DNA from: a virus
Virus record (IMG/VR): IMGVR_UViG_3300005731_000013
Coordinates: 103,977-167,976 of that record
Strand: one strand, 5' to 3'
Length of the DNA stretch: 64,000 nucleotides
Shown here: positions 20,152 to 29,448 of the stretch, one piece after another
Layout: the number at the start of each line of letters is the position of its first letter
How positions within the stretch are numbered: position 1 is the first letter of the stretch
Position numbers and translations under genes: made by a program
Notes under the pieces: model-generated
The model's database searches: none
The model's input: only the letters and a program-made list of their open reading frames with translations
Told to the model about the DNA's origin: nothing

Positions 20152-21707
20152 TGTCTAATGAATATCATAAAAATGCAATTGCAGCAAAAGAAAAATTGGG
20201 GTTGACTAGCAAGTCAATGTGCCTTGCTAAATGGTTACAGGTGAGTATGCATTTGCCACAAGGGTTAACTCAAAGTTGTTATCATCCGCCTACACATCAT
20301 GTTGACATCAATAATCTAAAAAAATCAAAAACTGCGTTGCATAATACTCCAGAAAAAATTAAACAACGACAAGAGATGCTTGATGGTAAACGTCCTTCAG
20401 GATGTGAATATTGTTGGAAAATTGAAGATGCGTCAAATGGACCACACTTATCTGACAGACATTATAAAAGTGGCGAGCGATGGGCAGCACCACATTATGA
20501 TAATGTTATTAAAAGTGGAACAGGCGCTAATATTAATCCGACATACGTAGAGGTAAACTTCAATCAAGCATGTAATTTGAAATGTGTTTATTGCAGTCCG
20601 CATCTAAGCACGGCTTGGGAAAAGGAAATCAATAAACACGGAGATTTCAAATTTTCATCAGGCTATCGGCACAATAATATCGAGAGTCTAAAACAACAAA
20701 ATTTGATGCCAATTGTAGGCGCAAATAAAGATAATCCATATGTAACTGCATTTTGGGAATGGTGGCCTGAATTATATGAAACATTAGAAGTGTTTCGTAT
20801 GACTGGCGGCGAACCACTGATGGATAAAAATACATTCAAGGTTTTGGATTATGTCAATAATAATCCAAATGCTGCAATTGAATTAAGTATCACAAGTAAT
20901 ATGTGTCCTCCAGATAACAAATTGTTGGACAAATTTTTAGAATTGTTGACTGATATTGAACGACCTAGAATTTGGGAAGATAAAAATAAAATCAATCCAA
21001 ACACAAATAATAATTGGTTCATATCCCCCGCATGTAAACACTTTTCATTATATGTTAGTGTTGATTCTGTTGGTGCACAAGCTGAATATATACGGTCAGG
21101 ACTTGATTTTGATATAATGAAGACTAATGTGAATAAAGTATTAGATAACACACACAATACTACAATTTCATTCATCAATACATTTAATATTTTAAGTTTA
21201 CCTCGTCTTAAAGAGTTTTTGCAATTCATATTAGATTTGCGAGTCAAGTATGGTAAAGAATATCAACCTGTCAAACATATTTTGCCTGACAATGCAGCAG
21301 ACCCTACTAATACAACAGATGCTTACGAAGTGCGGCCAAGACAAAAGATATGGTTTGATATGCCATTTTTACAATTTCCAAATTGGCTAGATGTTCAAAA
21401 TTTATCTGAATATCCAGAATATATTGCAATGGTCGAAGATGCAATTGCATTTATGAATGAACACAAAGAAACAGATGATTATCATAATACATTTCATGGA
21501 TTCAAAGAACATGAAATCGCTAAATTAAGTCGTAATTTAGAAGTGATAAAGAATGGAAGACAACAAATTGATGACGATGCCTTGGCAGTCAATAAAAAAA
21601 TGTTTTACGAATATGTGACGCAATTAGATGCCCGCCGTAACACATCATTTATTGAAACGTTTCCTGAATTAAGCAAATGGTATGATGATTGTAAGAATAG
21701 TGTATGA
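20151..21707 (+). CDS. Radical SAM protein with N-terminal SPASM-like domain (1 of 5)
   Basis: 518 residues. The SAM-cluster motif CxxxCxxC is C141-C145-C148 (CNLKCVYC), followed by MTGGEPLMD as the GGEP SAM-binding strand. Ahead of it, C24, C43 and C85-C88 (CEYC) form an N-terminal cysteine set like a SPASM/twitch auxiliary cluster domain, the reverse of the usual order (SAM core first). With the next gene it forms a subfamily marked by AKW...SCYHP. Reactions of this kind usually modify peptides or proteins, but the substrate here is unknown. It shares one base with its upstream neighbour and overlaps the next gene by ATGA. Confidence 0.85.
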   Translation: MSNEYHKNAIAAKEKLGLTSKSMCLAKWLQVSMHLPQGLTQSCYHPPTHHVDINNLKKSKTALHNTPEKIKQRQEMLDGKRPSGCEYCWKIEDASNGPHLSDRHYKSGERWAAPHYDNVIKSGTGANINPTYVEVNFNQACNLKCVYCSPHLSTAWEKEINKHGDFKFSSGYRHNNIESLKQQNLMPIVGANKDNPYVTAFWEWWPELYETLEVFRMTGGEPLMDKNTFKVLDYVNNNPNAAIELSITSNMCPPDNKLLDKFLELLTDIERPRIWEDKNKINPNTNNNWFISPACKHFSLYVSVDSVGAQAEYIRSGLDFDIMKTNVNKVLDNTHNTTISFINTFNILSLPRLKEFLQFILDLRVKYGKEYQPVKHILPDNAADPTNTTDAYEVRPRQKIWFDMPFLQFPNWLDVQNLSEYPEYIAMVEDAIAFMNEHKETDDYHNTFHGFKEHEIAKLSRNLEVIKNGRQQIDDDALAVNKKMFYEYVTQLDARRNTSFIETFPELSKWYDDCKNSV

Positions 21708-23026
21708 ATAAATATTTTGAATATAAACAGAATGTAATAGATAATATAAGTGATAGTTTTTGTGCAGCAAAATGGTTCAATGCGACTATATGGTTAGGGC
21801 ATGGGCAGACTGTAAGTTGTCATCATCCCGTATCACATAATATAGATGTTGACGATATAAAAACAAACCCGTCTGCATTGCATAACACAACTAAAAAAAA
21901 AGCAATGCGCAAGGACATGTTGGAAGGCATTCGTCCAGCTGAATGTACATATTGTTGGGCTATTGAAGATCAAAATAATGATACATTATCTGACAGAGTG
22001 TATAAGACTATAATTTATGATAATAGTGACATTGAACATGCCACTTCAACTCCACCGTCATCAGACATGTATCTGCGTAATTTAGAAATATCATTTGGAA
22101 GAACATGTAATTTGGCATGTAGTTATTGCAATCCTGCCTATAGCACAACTTGGGCAAATGATATTAAACGCAATGGCCCATATCCAGAATTGCCGACTGA
22201 TGATTTCCATCAATATCAGACTGATGCTCCTTGGGCAGCTAGTCGTTATAGTGATGAAAATGATAATCCATATATTATTGCTTTTTGGAAATGGTGGGAG
22301 AATGAATTAAAAGATACATTGACTCAACTTAGAGTAACTGGTGGCGAACCTTTTCTTCAGCCCAGTAACTGGAAATTGATTGATGAGTTTATCAAACATG
22401 ACATCAAACATATTAAATTGGCGATTAATAGTAATTTGAGTTTCCCTAAAAAATCATTGATGGATAAAATTATAACAACGTCATTTGATGTCAATGACTT
22501 GGATATCTATACCAGCAATGAATCGACCAAACAGTTTGCAGAATATATTCGTCATGGCATTGATTACAAACAATGGTATAATAATTGTGCTCGTTTATTG
22601 AATGAATCGAATGTTAAGCAATTACATAATATGATGACAATTAATGCATTATGCTTGCATGACATTACATCATTCTTAGATGATATGATGAATCTTAGAA
22701 ATTCTGATAAAGGGCCAATATTAAGTGTTAATTTGGTTCATTCACCAAAATTTCAATCTGTAGATGTTTTGCCGCAGACTATTAGACAACAAAAATCACA
22801 AGAATTGCAAACTTGGGTTGATAACAATATAACAAAATTACATCAACATGAGATTGCTCAGTTAGAAAGACTGATTAAATATCTAAGTAAGCAACAGGTA
22901 TCTGAGGGCTATAGAGATGAGTTACTTCAAGATTTTAAATCATTCTATACAGCATTTGATCTGCGACGTGGAACGAACTTTAAAACAACATTTACAGAAT
23001 TTGCAGATTGGTATGATTTGATATGA
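21704..23026 (+). CDS. Radical SAM protein with N-terminal SPASM-like domain (2 of 5)
   Basis: 440 residues. The 4Fe-4S motif is C135-C139-C142 (CNLACSYC), with VTGGEPF downstream. The N-terminal cysteine set C20, C39 and C81-C84 (CTYC) matches the preceding gene, including AKW and SCHHP. The two are about 30-40% alike by eye and probably arose by duplication. It starts within the previous stop (ATGA) and is followed by the same overlap, so all five enzymes are likely made from one message. It is cytoplasmic, with unknown substrate. Confidence 0.85.
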   Translation: MNKYFEYKQNVIDNISDSFCAAKWFNATIWLGHGQTVSCHHPVSHNIDVDDIKTNPSALHNTTKKKAMRKDMLEGIRPAECTYCWAIEDQNNDTLSDRVYKTIIYDNSDIEHATSTPPSSDMYLRNLEISFGRTCNLACSYCNPAYSTTWANDIKRNGPYPELPTDDFHQYQTDAPWAASRYSDENDNPYIIAFWKWWENELKDTLTQLRVTGGEPFLQPSNWKLIDEFIKHDIKHIKLAINSNLSFPKKSLMDKIITTSFDVNDLDIYTSNESTKQFAEYIRHGIDYKQWYNNCARLLNESNVKQLHNMMTINALCLHDITSFLDDMMNLRNSDKGPILSVNLVHSPKFQSVDVLPQTIRQQKSQELQTWVDNNITKLHQHEIAQLERLIKYLSKQQVSEGYRDELLQDFKSFYTAFDLRRGTNFKTTFTEFADWYDLI

Positions 23027-24381
23027 CAAAAAGAATAAAGCCTATCATTAATGATGATGGTAGCAATTCAAAAGATTCAAATAATTTGACATTCTGTATG
23101 GCTCCTTGGACACATACCTTTCTAAGTCCACAAGGTGAACGAAGGATGTGTTGTACAAGTCGTGAGCAATCACAATTCCAAAAACAATATATTGATTCAG
23201 GAACCTCTGCGCAATCATCTTCATTTAAACCAAAAACTTTGGAAGAACATTGGAATAGTGAATATATGTGTTCGATTCGAAAAAAACTGTTGGCTGGCGA
23301 GACACTTACTCAATGCGAAATATGCAATAGTGACAGGTTTAATGCAAATAATTATAGGAAATGGTTCAATCTATTATTTAAAGATAAAATTGATGATGTA
23401 TTTGCCAATACATCGTCTGATGGTAAGACAACTATGAATCCTGTGTCATTTGATTATCGAGTAAGCAATTTATGCAATTTTAAATGCAGAATGTGCGGCG
23501 AATTATTCAGTAGCAGTATTGAAGCAGAAAAGAAAAAGCATAATATGTGGTCAGCTGAAAATCAACCATTTATGGAACCATCAACAAAAAAAATGATGCA
23601 ACAATTTCAAACATCTGTAGCAGAGGTTGAATTCAAAGAGGCAATTAAATCTGGGACTGTCGAAGAAATTTATTGGGCTGGTGGCGAACCACTTATGTTT
23701 GACACACATTGGTGGGCAATGGAATATATGACATCTCATAATTTGGCGTCTGATTGCATTGTTAGATACAATACAAATTTGAGCAGGACTACATATAAAG
23801 GAATGAAATTATATGAATATCTGTCAGAATTCAAAGACTGGCAAATATGTGCGAGTATTGATGGCGTTGGGCAAACGGTCGAATTCATTCGAAAAGGCAT
23901 TGTGTGGGATAATTGGTTGGCTAATTTTAAAGATGGTTTAAAATTAGAAGGTGGGGAAGATAGAATGATTATTGATTTGACAGTCACTGGTCCTGGTATG
24001 TTTGATTTGAAGCATTTATTTGATCTTTCACAAGAATTAAATGTTAGAATAGAAACTAAAAACATGTTTGCCTTTGAACCAGATATTATATTTTCGCCAT
24101 TGGCATGGCCAAGAAAAATACTAAATAATCACATTGATGCACTATTGGATTATATGGAGCCATTAGCAACTCATAAACAATCATCATTGATAAGGTGTTT
24201 ACATAGTTTAAAAGAACAACCAAATTTTGAAGAACAATGGCCAACAGATGTAGATGATGCATTTAAACAAGGCAAGGCTCATCAAGATAGATTGGATTCT
24301 ATTAGAAATGAACAGTATACCATAAAGGACATTTATGCACAAAATGATGAATTATCTCGATGGTGGAATAGATATGACTAA
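23023..24381 (+). CDS. Radical SAM protein with N-terminal SPASM-like domain (3 of 5)
   Basis: 452 residues. C151-C155-C158 (CNFKCRMC) binds the SAM cluster and WAGGEPLM is the SAM-binding strand. The N-terminal domain has the fuller SPASM-like pattern: C25 in FCMAPWTH, C43-C44 after PQGERR, and C98-C101 (CEIC) after a LEEHWNSE...IRKKLLAGE segment. This pattern also occurs in the next two genes and defines a second subfamily. It overlaps the upstream gene by 4 bases. The predicted role is radical-based modification of a peptide, protein or sugar; no substrate is indicated. Confidence 0.85.
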   Translation: MTKRIKPIINDDGSNSKDSNNLTFCMAPWTHTFLSPQGERRMCCTSREQSQFQKQYIDSGTSAQSSSFKPKTLEEHWNSEYMCSIRKKLLAGETLTQCEICNSDRFNANNYRKWFNLLFKDKIDDVFANTSSDGKTTMNPVSFDYRVSNLCNFKCRMCGELFSSSIEAEKKKHNMWSAENQPFMEPSTKKMMQQFQTSVAEVEFKEAIKSGTVEEIYWAGGEPLMFDTHWWAMEYMTSHNLASDCIVRYNTNLSRTTYKGMKLYEYLSEFKDWQICASIDGVGQTVEFIRKGIVWDNWLANFKDGLKLEGGEDRMIIDLTVTGPGMFDLKHLFDLSQELNVRIETKNMFAFEPDIIFSPLAWPRKILNNHIDALLDYMEPLATHKQSSLIRCLHSLKEQPNFEEQWPTDVDDAFKQGKAHQDRLDSIRNEQYTIKDIYAQNDELSRWWNRYD

Positions 24382-25597
24382 CAAACATTTTTGTATATTG
24401 CCTTGGATTCACATGCATATCTGGCCTAATGGGTCAACTTATCCATGCTGTTTGGCAAAGACTGATTATGTAGTAGGAAACACAAATAATAATAGCATTT
24501 CAGAATTATTCAATTCTGAAAAAATGAAAACCCTACGTGCAAATATGCTAGCAGATAAACCAACCTCGGCATGTGCCAAATGCTATGAGCATGAACAATT
24601 GGGTATAGAAAGTCATAGGCTATGTATGAACAGAGATTTCGCCCATCTTGAGCATGTTACTGCCCAAACCCATCTAGATGGCCAAATTGACAATATTCAA
24701 ATGGCCTATATGGATATCAGGTTTTCAAATATATGTAATTTCAAATGTCGAACTTGCTGCCCTGAATTGAGTTCTGCTTGGGTTGATGATGCAATCACGT
24801 TAGGTCAATATAATAAAAATCAACCCAAATACATCAAATTTAAACCGACAATTGATACAGTATGGGATGACATCAGTGAATGGATCGACACAGTGGAATA
24901 TATATATTTTGCTGGAGGCGAACCACTGATAATGGATGAACATTATCAAATTTTACAATATCTGATAGATAATAATAAAACACATATCCGTATCGCATAT
25001 AATACAAATTTTAGCAAATTGAATTTTAAAGGTACTAATGTTTTAGAAATGTGGCAGAAATTTGATAATGTTCATTTAGGTGCCTCATTAGATGCAATGG
25101 GCCCCCGCGCCGAATTAATGCGCAAAGGCACAAAATGGAATATTATCGAACAGAATAGAATAGCGTTGATGGATCAAGCACCACATGTTAATTTTCAAAT
25201 TAGTTGTACCGTAAGTGCGTTTAATGCTATTCACATGTTTGATTTCTTTGATGATTGGTTAAACAAGCAATGGGTTACTCCTGACAGAATTGATTTGAAT
25301 TTATTGCTCGATCCATCACACATGCGGGCATCAATTTTACCAAGACAGGATAAAAACAATATAATAACAAAAATTGATAAGTATGTTAACATGTATGATT
25401 TGCAGAATATTGACCACCATGGACGAGCGTATGCCAGCATGTCTGCCTTAAAAAATATGATGCTTGATACATCGACTGATAATACTAATGCAACACAGTT
25501 TTTTAAATACAATAATTTGTTAAATAATATACGTAATGAAGACTTATTGTCTATTTTTCCAGAATTGAGATACGCTTATGAAAATACAAATAGTTAG
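24374..25597 (+). CDS. Radical SAM protein with N-terminal SPASM-like domain (4 of 5)
   Basis: 407 residues from the ATG at 24374, preferred over an ATG at 24335 because it overlaps the previous gene by only 8 bases and begins right at the conserved FC..PW motif. SPASM-like cysteines are C7 (FCILPWIH), C25-C26 (STYPCC) and C67-C70 (CAKC). The radical SAM cysteines are C121, C125 and C128 (CNFKCRTC), with FAGGEPLIMDEHY downstream. The C-terminal part of the next protein has the same FAGGEPLIMDEHY segment, so these two are the closest pair. Confidence 0.85.
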   Translation: MTNKHFCILPWIHMHIWPNGSTYPCCLAKTDYVVGNTNNNSISELFNSEKMKTLRANMLADKPTSACAKCYEHEQLGIESHRLCMNRDFAHLEHVTAQTHLDGQIDNIQMAYMDIRFSNICNFKCRTCCPELSSAWVDDAITLGQYNKNQPKYIKFKPTIDTVWDDISEWIDTVEYIYFAGGEPLIMDEHYQILQYLIDNNKTHIRIAYNTNFSKLNFKGTNVLEMWQKFDNVHLGASLDAMGPRAELMRKGTKWNIIEQNRIALMDQAPHVNFQISCTVSAFNAIHMFDFFDDWLNKQWVTPDRIDLNLLLDPSHMRASILPRQDKNNIITKIDKYVNMYDLQNIDHHGRAYASMSALKNMMLDTSTDNTNATQFFKYNNLLNNIRNEDLLSIFPELRYAYENTNS

Positions 25598-27533
25598 TCA
25601 AGTTAGAAGCGGCAGCACCTATCTATGTAAATTATTTGGGTTATATACAGCTAACACTTATAATGAGCCATTTTTAGACTATAACAAATTAGAACAATCA
25701 TCTATTAAATCAATTTGGCAGCGGAGATTTGATGCTTTAAATATTGATTCGTCGTTCGTCATCAAATCACATTATTTTCAACTAGAACAAATGGAACAAC
25801 AATTATTAAATCAGATTCAAGAAATTGATTTTGATATGACTATTTGTTTACTCCGAAAAGATATGTTTGAGCAAACATTAAGTCATACCATTGCCCAACA
25901 ATCAAATGTATGGTCTAAACCATCAGATGGACTTGATAAATTAACTATAGATGAAACAAGTTTTAAACACAATATTGATTTTAGATTTGCAGATGTATCT
26001 AATTGTATCGAAAATAAATTAGGAATAAAATATGATCACGTAATATTTTATGAAGATTTGACGTTCGATCCTGCTAAAGATAGATTGTTGTTTTCATTGC
26101 CATCTAAAGAGAAATATGAGCTGCCTCAAACAAAATTTAAAGACAAACAAAAACAAGTAACCAACTATGATGCATTGAAAGACATTTACGAAACCCATAG
26201 TATGAAATATAACCTAGGTCAAATTGATGTTACCAATTTGATTGCGAATGACGGGTGTTATATTCCTAAAATCAAACAGCTTATTGCAAAGGGTGCATCA
26301 CCACAAGAAATGATCGACAATACCACTACATACTGTCCTCATTTGTGGTCACAATTACATGTGGATACTGGTGGTAATGTCAGACCATGTTGTGTGACAA
26401 ATCATAAATTCAAACCAATAGCACATATTGATGATAAACCAATATCTAAGATATGGAAAGATGATTTTGCACAACGACGAAAGACATTATTAAATGATCA
26501 GCCATTGGCTGAATGCAAATCATGTTATCGTGCTGAGCAAAAATATCATACCAGTAATCGTATTACCAGTATTGAAAATTATCATAACCATGTTGCACCA
26601 AAGATTTTAAATGATATTCAAACAGAAATAATCAATGTGGATATTCGGTTTTCAAATCTATGTAATATGCGTTGTCGTTCGTGTGGCTTTTTCGCCAGTA
26701 GTAAATGGTATGATGATGAAATTGCATTAAAACCAAACGCCCCGAAACCAGCAGCAAGAGTAATTAATGCATCACAATCCAATAGTGATATGATTGACCA
26801 ATTGACCCCTAACTTGACATCATTACAGGAAATATATTTTGCAGGTGGCGAACCATTAATAATGGATGAACATTATATATTATTAGATAGGCTACTGGAT
26901 TGTGGTAATACACAACTCAAATTAAGATATAATTCAAATGGCTCTAAATTGAAATTTAAACAATATGATGTAATTGATTATTGGAATAAATTTGATAAAG
27001 TGGTGTGTGCTTTAAGTGTAGATGCAATGGGGAAGGTCGGCGAACTGGTAAGAAAAGATACCAAATGGAATGAAATTGAAGCGAATGCTATCAGAATTAA
27101 GAACGATGCGCCACATGTATATTTAAAAATTTCTCCTACAATACAAATATATAACATGTTTGCATTTACAGAGTTACATCGCTCTTGGATTGAAAAAGAC
27201 ATAATCGGCCCTGGTCAATTATGGATGAATAATTTACAAACACCTGATATGTATAATATTGGAATATTACCTAAGGTATTTAAAGACAAAGTAGCAGCTA
27301 ATTTGAATCAACACATGGAATGGCTGACTACTGAATTTTGCGACGACGCAATAAAAGATAATTTGTTGATACAAGGAACAATTGATTTCATGTATGCACA
27401 ACAAACAAATCTTAAGTCACTCAGAAATATGTTCATTGCAACTGACGAATTGGATAAATTGCGCAATGAATCTACATATGATGTAATTCCTGAGTTGAAC
27501 GAACTAAAACAATGGTACATGGAAAACAAATGA
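25578..27533 (+). CDS. Sulfotransferase-like / radical SAM fusion protein (5 of 5)
   Basis: 651 residues with two parts. Residues 1-235 begin IQIVSQVRSGSTYLCKLF, the 5' phosphosulfate-binding loop pattern of PAPS-dependent sulfotransferases, with TICLLRKDMFEQTLS near 88-101 as the 3' phosphate-binding strand. Residues 250-651 are a SPASM-like domain (C253, C271-C272, C313-C316) followed by a radical SAM core (C362-C366-C369, FAGGEPLIMDEHY). The start overlaps the previous gene by 20 bases and the stop overlaps the next ATG. A stand-alone relative of the N-terminal domain is the next gene. A single reading frame covers both domains, so this looks like a genuine fusion. Confidence 0.8.
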   Translation: MKIQIVSQVRSGSTYLCKLFGLYTANTYNEPFLDYNKLEQSSIKSIWQRRFDALNIDSSFVIKSHYFQLEQMEQQLLNQIQEIDFDMTICLLRKDMFEQTLSHTIAQQSNVWSKPSDGLDKLTIDETSFKHNIDFRFADVSNCIENKLGIKYDHVIFYEDLTFDPAKDRLLFSLPSKEKYELPQTKFKDKQKQVTNYDALKDIYETHSMKYNLGQIDVTNLIANDGCYIPKIKQLIAKGASPQEMIDNTTTYCPHLWSQLHVDTGGNVRPCCVTNHKFKPIAHIDDKPISKIWKDDFAQRRKTLLNDQPLAECKSCYRAEQKYHTSNRITSIENYHNHVAPKILNDIQTEIINVDIRFSNLCNMRCRSCGFFASSKWYDDEIALKPNAPKPAARVINASQSNSDMIDQLTPNLTSLQEIYFAGGEPLIMDEHYILLDRLLDCGNTQLKLRYNSNGSKLKFKQYDVIDYWNKFDKVVCALSVDAMGKVGELVRKDTKWNEIEANAIRIKNDAPHVYLKISPTIQIYNMFAFTELHRSWIEKDIIGPGQLWMNNLQTPDMYNIGILPKVFKDKVAANLNQHMEWLTTEFCDDAIKDNLLIQGTIDFMYAQQTNLKSLRNMFIATDELDKLRNESTYDVIPELNELKQWYMENK

Positions 27534-28267
27534 CCCACATACATATTTTATCATCAGCAAGATCTGGAAGCACATACTTATATAACATGTTACGGATTAA
27601 AAATAATCCTGAGCAAGAGTGCTACGTGAAAGATGAGTTATCCTTCAATGACCCATTCAATATTTACGGGATGGTTGACAGCACAACATCAGAAGAATTG
27701 ATAGCATATAGATTAAATTATATTGAATCACATACCGAGCCATTGGTAATCAAAAATCATATCACTATGCTTGATTTTCTATCTTCTGAAGATTTGGATA
27801 GATTGCGGGCACTTGATTTAGATACAATTATATTATTGAGACAAGATTTATTTGCAACAGCATGTAGTCTTATTCTAGCAGAAACAACTGAAGAATGGAC
27901 ATTCTATGATAATCATAGTCGTCCAGTGCATTTAGATGAGACTACATTCATTTCAAAATTAAATGATGTCTTGACAGATTACAATAAATTACATACAAAT
28001 AAGTATAAATTTATTGATCCGACATATGTTTATTATGAAGATCTATCAGGGGATCCGAATTTAGATATTTTATTGTTTGATGAAAAATTTGATAAACAAA
28101 TTAGTGTAGATGACATTGTAACTCGTTCACCAAGTAAACAAGATAGAATCACTAACTATGCGCAATTGAAATCTATAAGTGACTCATATTATGATTCAGA
28201 ACATATAAAAAACACATTTCCTGAACTTTCTATAAAAGAATCAAAAATAATTACAAAAAAGGCTTGA
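27530..28267 (+). CDS. Sulfotransferase-like P-loop protein
   Basis: 245 residues from the ATG at 27530 (ATGA overlap with the previous stop; an ATG at 27512 is less likely). It opens with ILSSARSGSTYLYNML, the same nucleotide-binding loop as the fused domain of the preceding gene, and carries TIILLRQDLFATACS as the probable second PAPS-binding element. Known enzymes of this fold move sulfate from PAPS to sugars, tyrosines or small molecules; no PAPS-making gene is in the window. Sequence past residue 200 is Lys/Asp/Ser-rich. It closes the radical SAM operon. Confidence 0.65.
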   Translation: MTHIHILSSARSGSTYLYNMLRIKNNPEQECYVKDELSFNDPFNIYGMVDSTTSEELIAYRLNYIESHTEPLVIKNHITMLDFLSSEDLDRLRALDLDTIILLRQDLFATACSLILAETTEEWTFYDNHSRPVHLDETTFISKLNDVLTDYNKLHTNKYKFIDPTYVYYEDLSGDPNLDILLFDEKFDKQISVDDIVTRSPSKQDRITNYAQLKSISDSYYDSEHIKNTFPELSIKESKIITKKA

Positions 28268-28305
28268 CTTTTCAAATTTAACACATATATTGAATAATAT
28301 AAATA
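28264..28305 (+). promoter_or_regulatory. Tandem early- and late-type promoters
   Basis: TTGACT (28264-28269), a 16-base spacer and TATATT (28286-28291) form a sigma70-type promoter. A perfect T4 late octamer TATAAATA follows at 28298-28305. Both precede the small secreted protein at 28336, which could therefore be made both early and late. Confidence 0.6.
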
Positions 28306-28335
28306 ACACAACCAATATATATAGAAAGAAAAGAA

Positions 28336-28566
28336 ATGAAAACTACTATGCTCACCCTCGCACTTGTAATGACTGCAGGAGTTGCAGTTGCTGATTCACA
28401 AAACCCGTTCGATGTATATCGTGCAGTTGTTGCAGAACAAGAAGTATCAGCAACAGAATCAAATAAAATGCTTGATTACTTGATGCGCTACCGCACTACA
28501 GTCACTGATCCTGAAGTTGTTGTAGAGCGTTTGAAGGGCTACTGCCCGTCAATTCCAACATCATAA
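28336..28566 (+). CDS. Small secreted protein with Sec signal peptide
   Basis: 76 residues; start ATG after a GAAAGAAAAGAA purine run. Residues 1-19 (a Lys, then LTLALVMTAGVAVA) are a typical Sec signal peptide with an AVA-like cleavage site, leaving about 57 residues of mature, helical, charged protein with one cysteine in GYCPSIP. Its GC-richer, host-like codons differ from its neighbours. It has its own promoters and sits between the radical SAM operon and the second glycosyltransferase. The function is unknown: perhaps periplasmic superinfection control, or a substrate of the cassette enzymes. Confidence 0.7.
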   Translation: MKTTMLTLALVMTAGVAVADSQNPFDVYRAVVAEQEVSATESNKMLDYLMRYRTTVTDPEVVVERLKGYCPSIPTS

Positions 28567-28632
28567 TATGATGTCACAGTAAAAATGTCAAGCCTCTTTT
28601 TGATTTGTATATTATACAGAACGGACAATTAG

Positions 28633-29343
28633 ATGCTTGACATTTTTTTCTTGAGTTATAATGAGCCAGGTGCAGACGATAATTTTGAAATATTAAAATT
28701 ATTCGCATCAAATGCGAAACGTGTAAATGGCATAACTGGCATATTCAATGCACACTTAGAATGTGCAAGACAAAGTAACACATCACATTTTTATATAGTC
28801 GATGCTGACGCTGTCATTCAAGAAGATTTTGACTTTAAATTCACGCCTCGATATACAAATAAGGTATATGAAACAATACCTGAAACTGAATGTGTATTTG
28901 TATGGCAATCGCGAAATCCTATAAATGATTTGATTTATGGATATGGCGGCGTTAAATTATTTCCAAAACAAAAATTATTGTCAGCTAAGACTTGGTCAGT
29001 AGATATGGCAACCACAATTGGTGCACCATTTGTTTTGAAATCTGAAATTTCAAATATTACTGCATTTAATACTGATCCGTTCAATACTTGGAAATCAGCA
29101 TTCAGAGAATGTGTGAAACTATCAAGCGGCATTATCCCAAACAATGAATTGGATGAATCATCATATCGATTAAAATGTTGGTGTGAAAATGGCGCGGATA
29201 GACTTTATGGTAAATTTGCATTGATAGGAGCAAATCAAGGTAAAGATTTTGGCCTTAGATATGCAAACAAACCAAATATCTTAAATAAAATCAATGATTT
29301 TGAATGGCTTAAACAAATGTTTGACCAGCATGTGAATATTTAA
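28633..29343 (+). CDS. GT-A glycosyltransferase-like protein (paralogue 2)
   Basis: 236 residues, clearly related to the gene at 19171: DIFFLSYNEPGADDN at the start, VDADA with the DAD at 57-59, and SRNPINDLIYGYGGVKLFPK. It is about 90 residues shorter, lacking most of the C-terminal part of its paralogue. A GTATATTATA element at 28608, also found before 16211, may be part of its promoter. It ends just before a bidirectional terminator, so it is the last gene on the + strand. Donor and acceptor sugars are unknown. Confidence 0.6.
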   Translation: MLDIFFLSYNEPGADDNFEILKLFASNAKRVNGITGIFNAHLECARQSNTSHFYIVDADAVIQEDFDFKFTPRYTNKVYETIPETECVFVWQSRNPINDLIYGYGGVKLFPKQKLLSAKTWSVDMATTIGAPFVLKSEISNITAFNTDPFNTWKSAFRECVKLSSGIIPNNELDESSYRLKCWCENGADRLYGKFALIGANQGKDFGLRYANKPNILNKINDFEWLKQMFDQHVNI

Positions 29344-29372
29344 TCAAACTGATATGACTGGGCATTATGCAT

Positions 29373-29406
29373 GAAAACGGCTTGGATGCATCTCCAAGCC
29401 GTTTTC
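29373..29406. terminator. Bidirectional intrinsic terminator between convergent strands
   Basis: A 14-bp perfect stem (GAAAACGGCTTGGA at 29373-29386, complement at 29393-29406) with a 6-base loop. The stem base is GAAAAC on one side and GTTTTC on the other, giving a T-tract on both strands. It sits exactly where + and - strand genes converge. Confidence 0.85.
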
Positions 29407-29448
29407 AGTGTCTCATAGCAATTTTAACCTATTGAAATATAAACTAAA

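Noticed and set aside
29344-29448. tRNA gene or attachment site in the strand-switch gap.
   Set aside because: The only structure is the terminator hairpin; no cloverleaf or anticodon arm was found here or elsewhere in the window.
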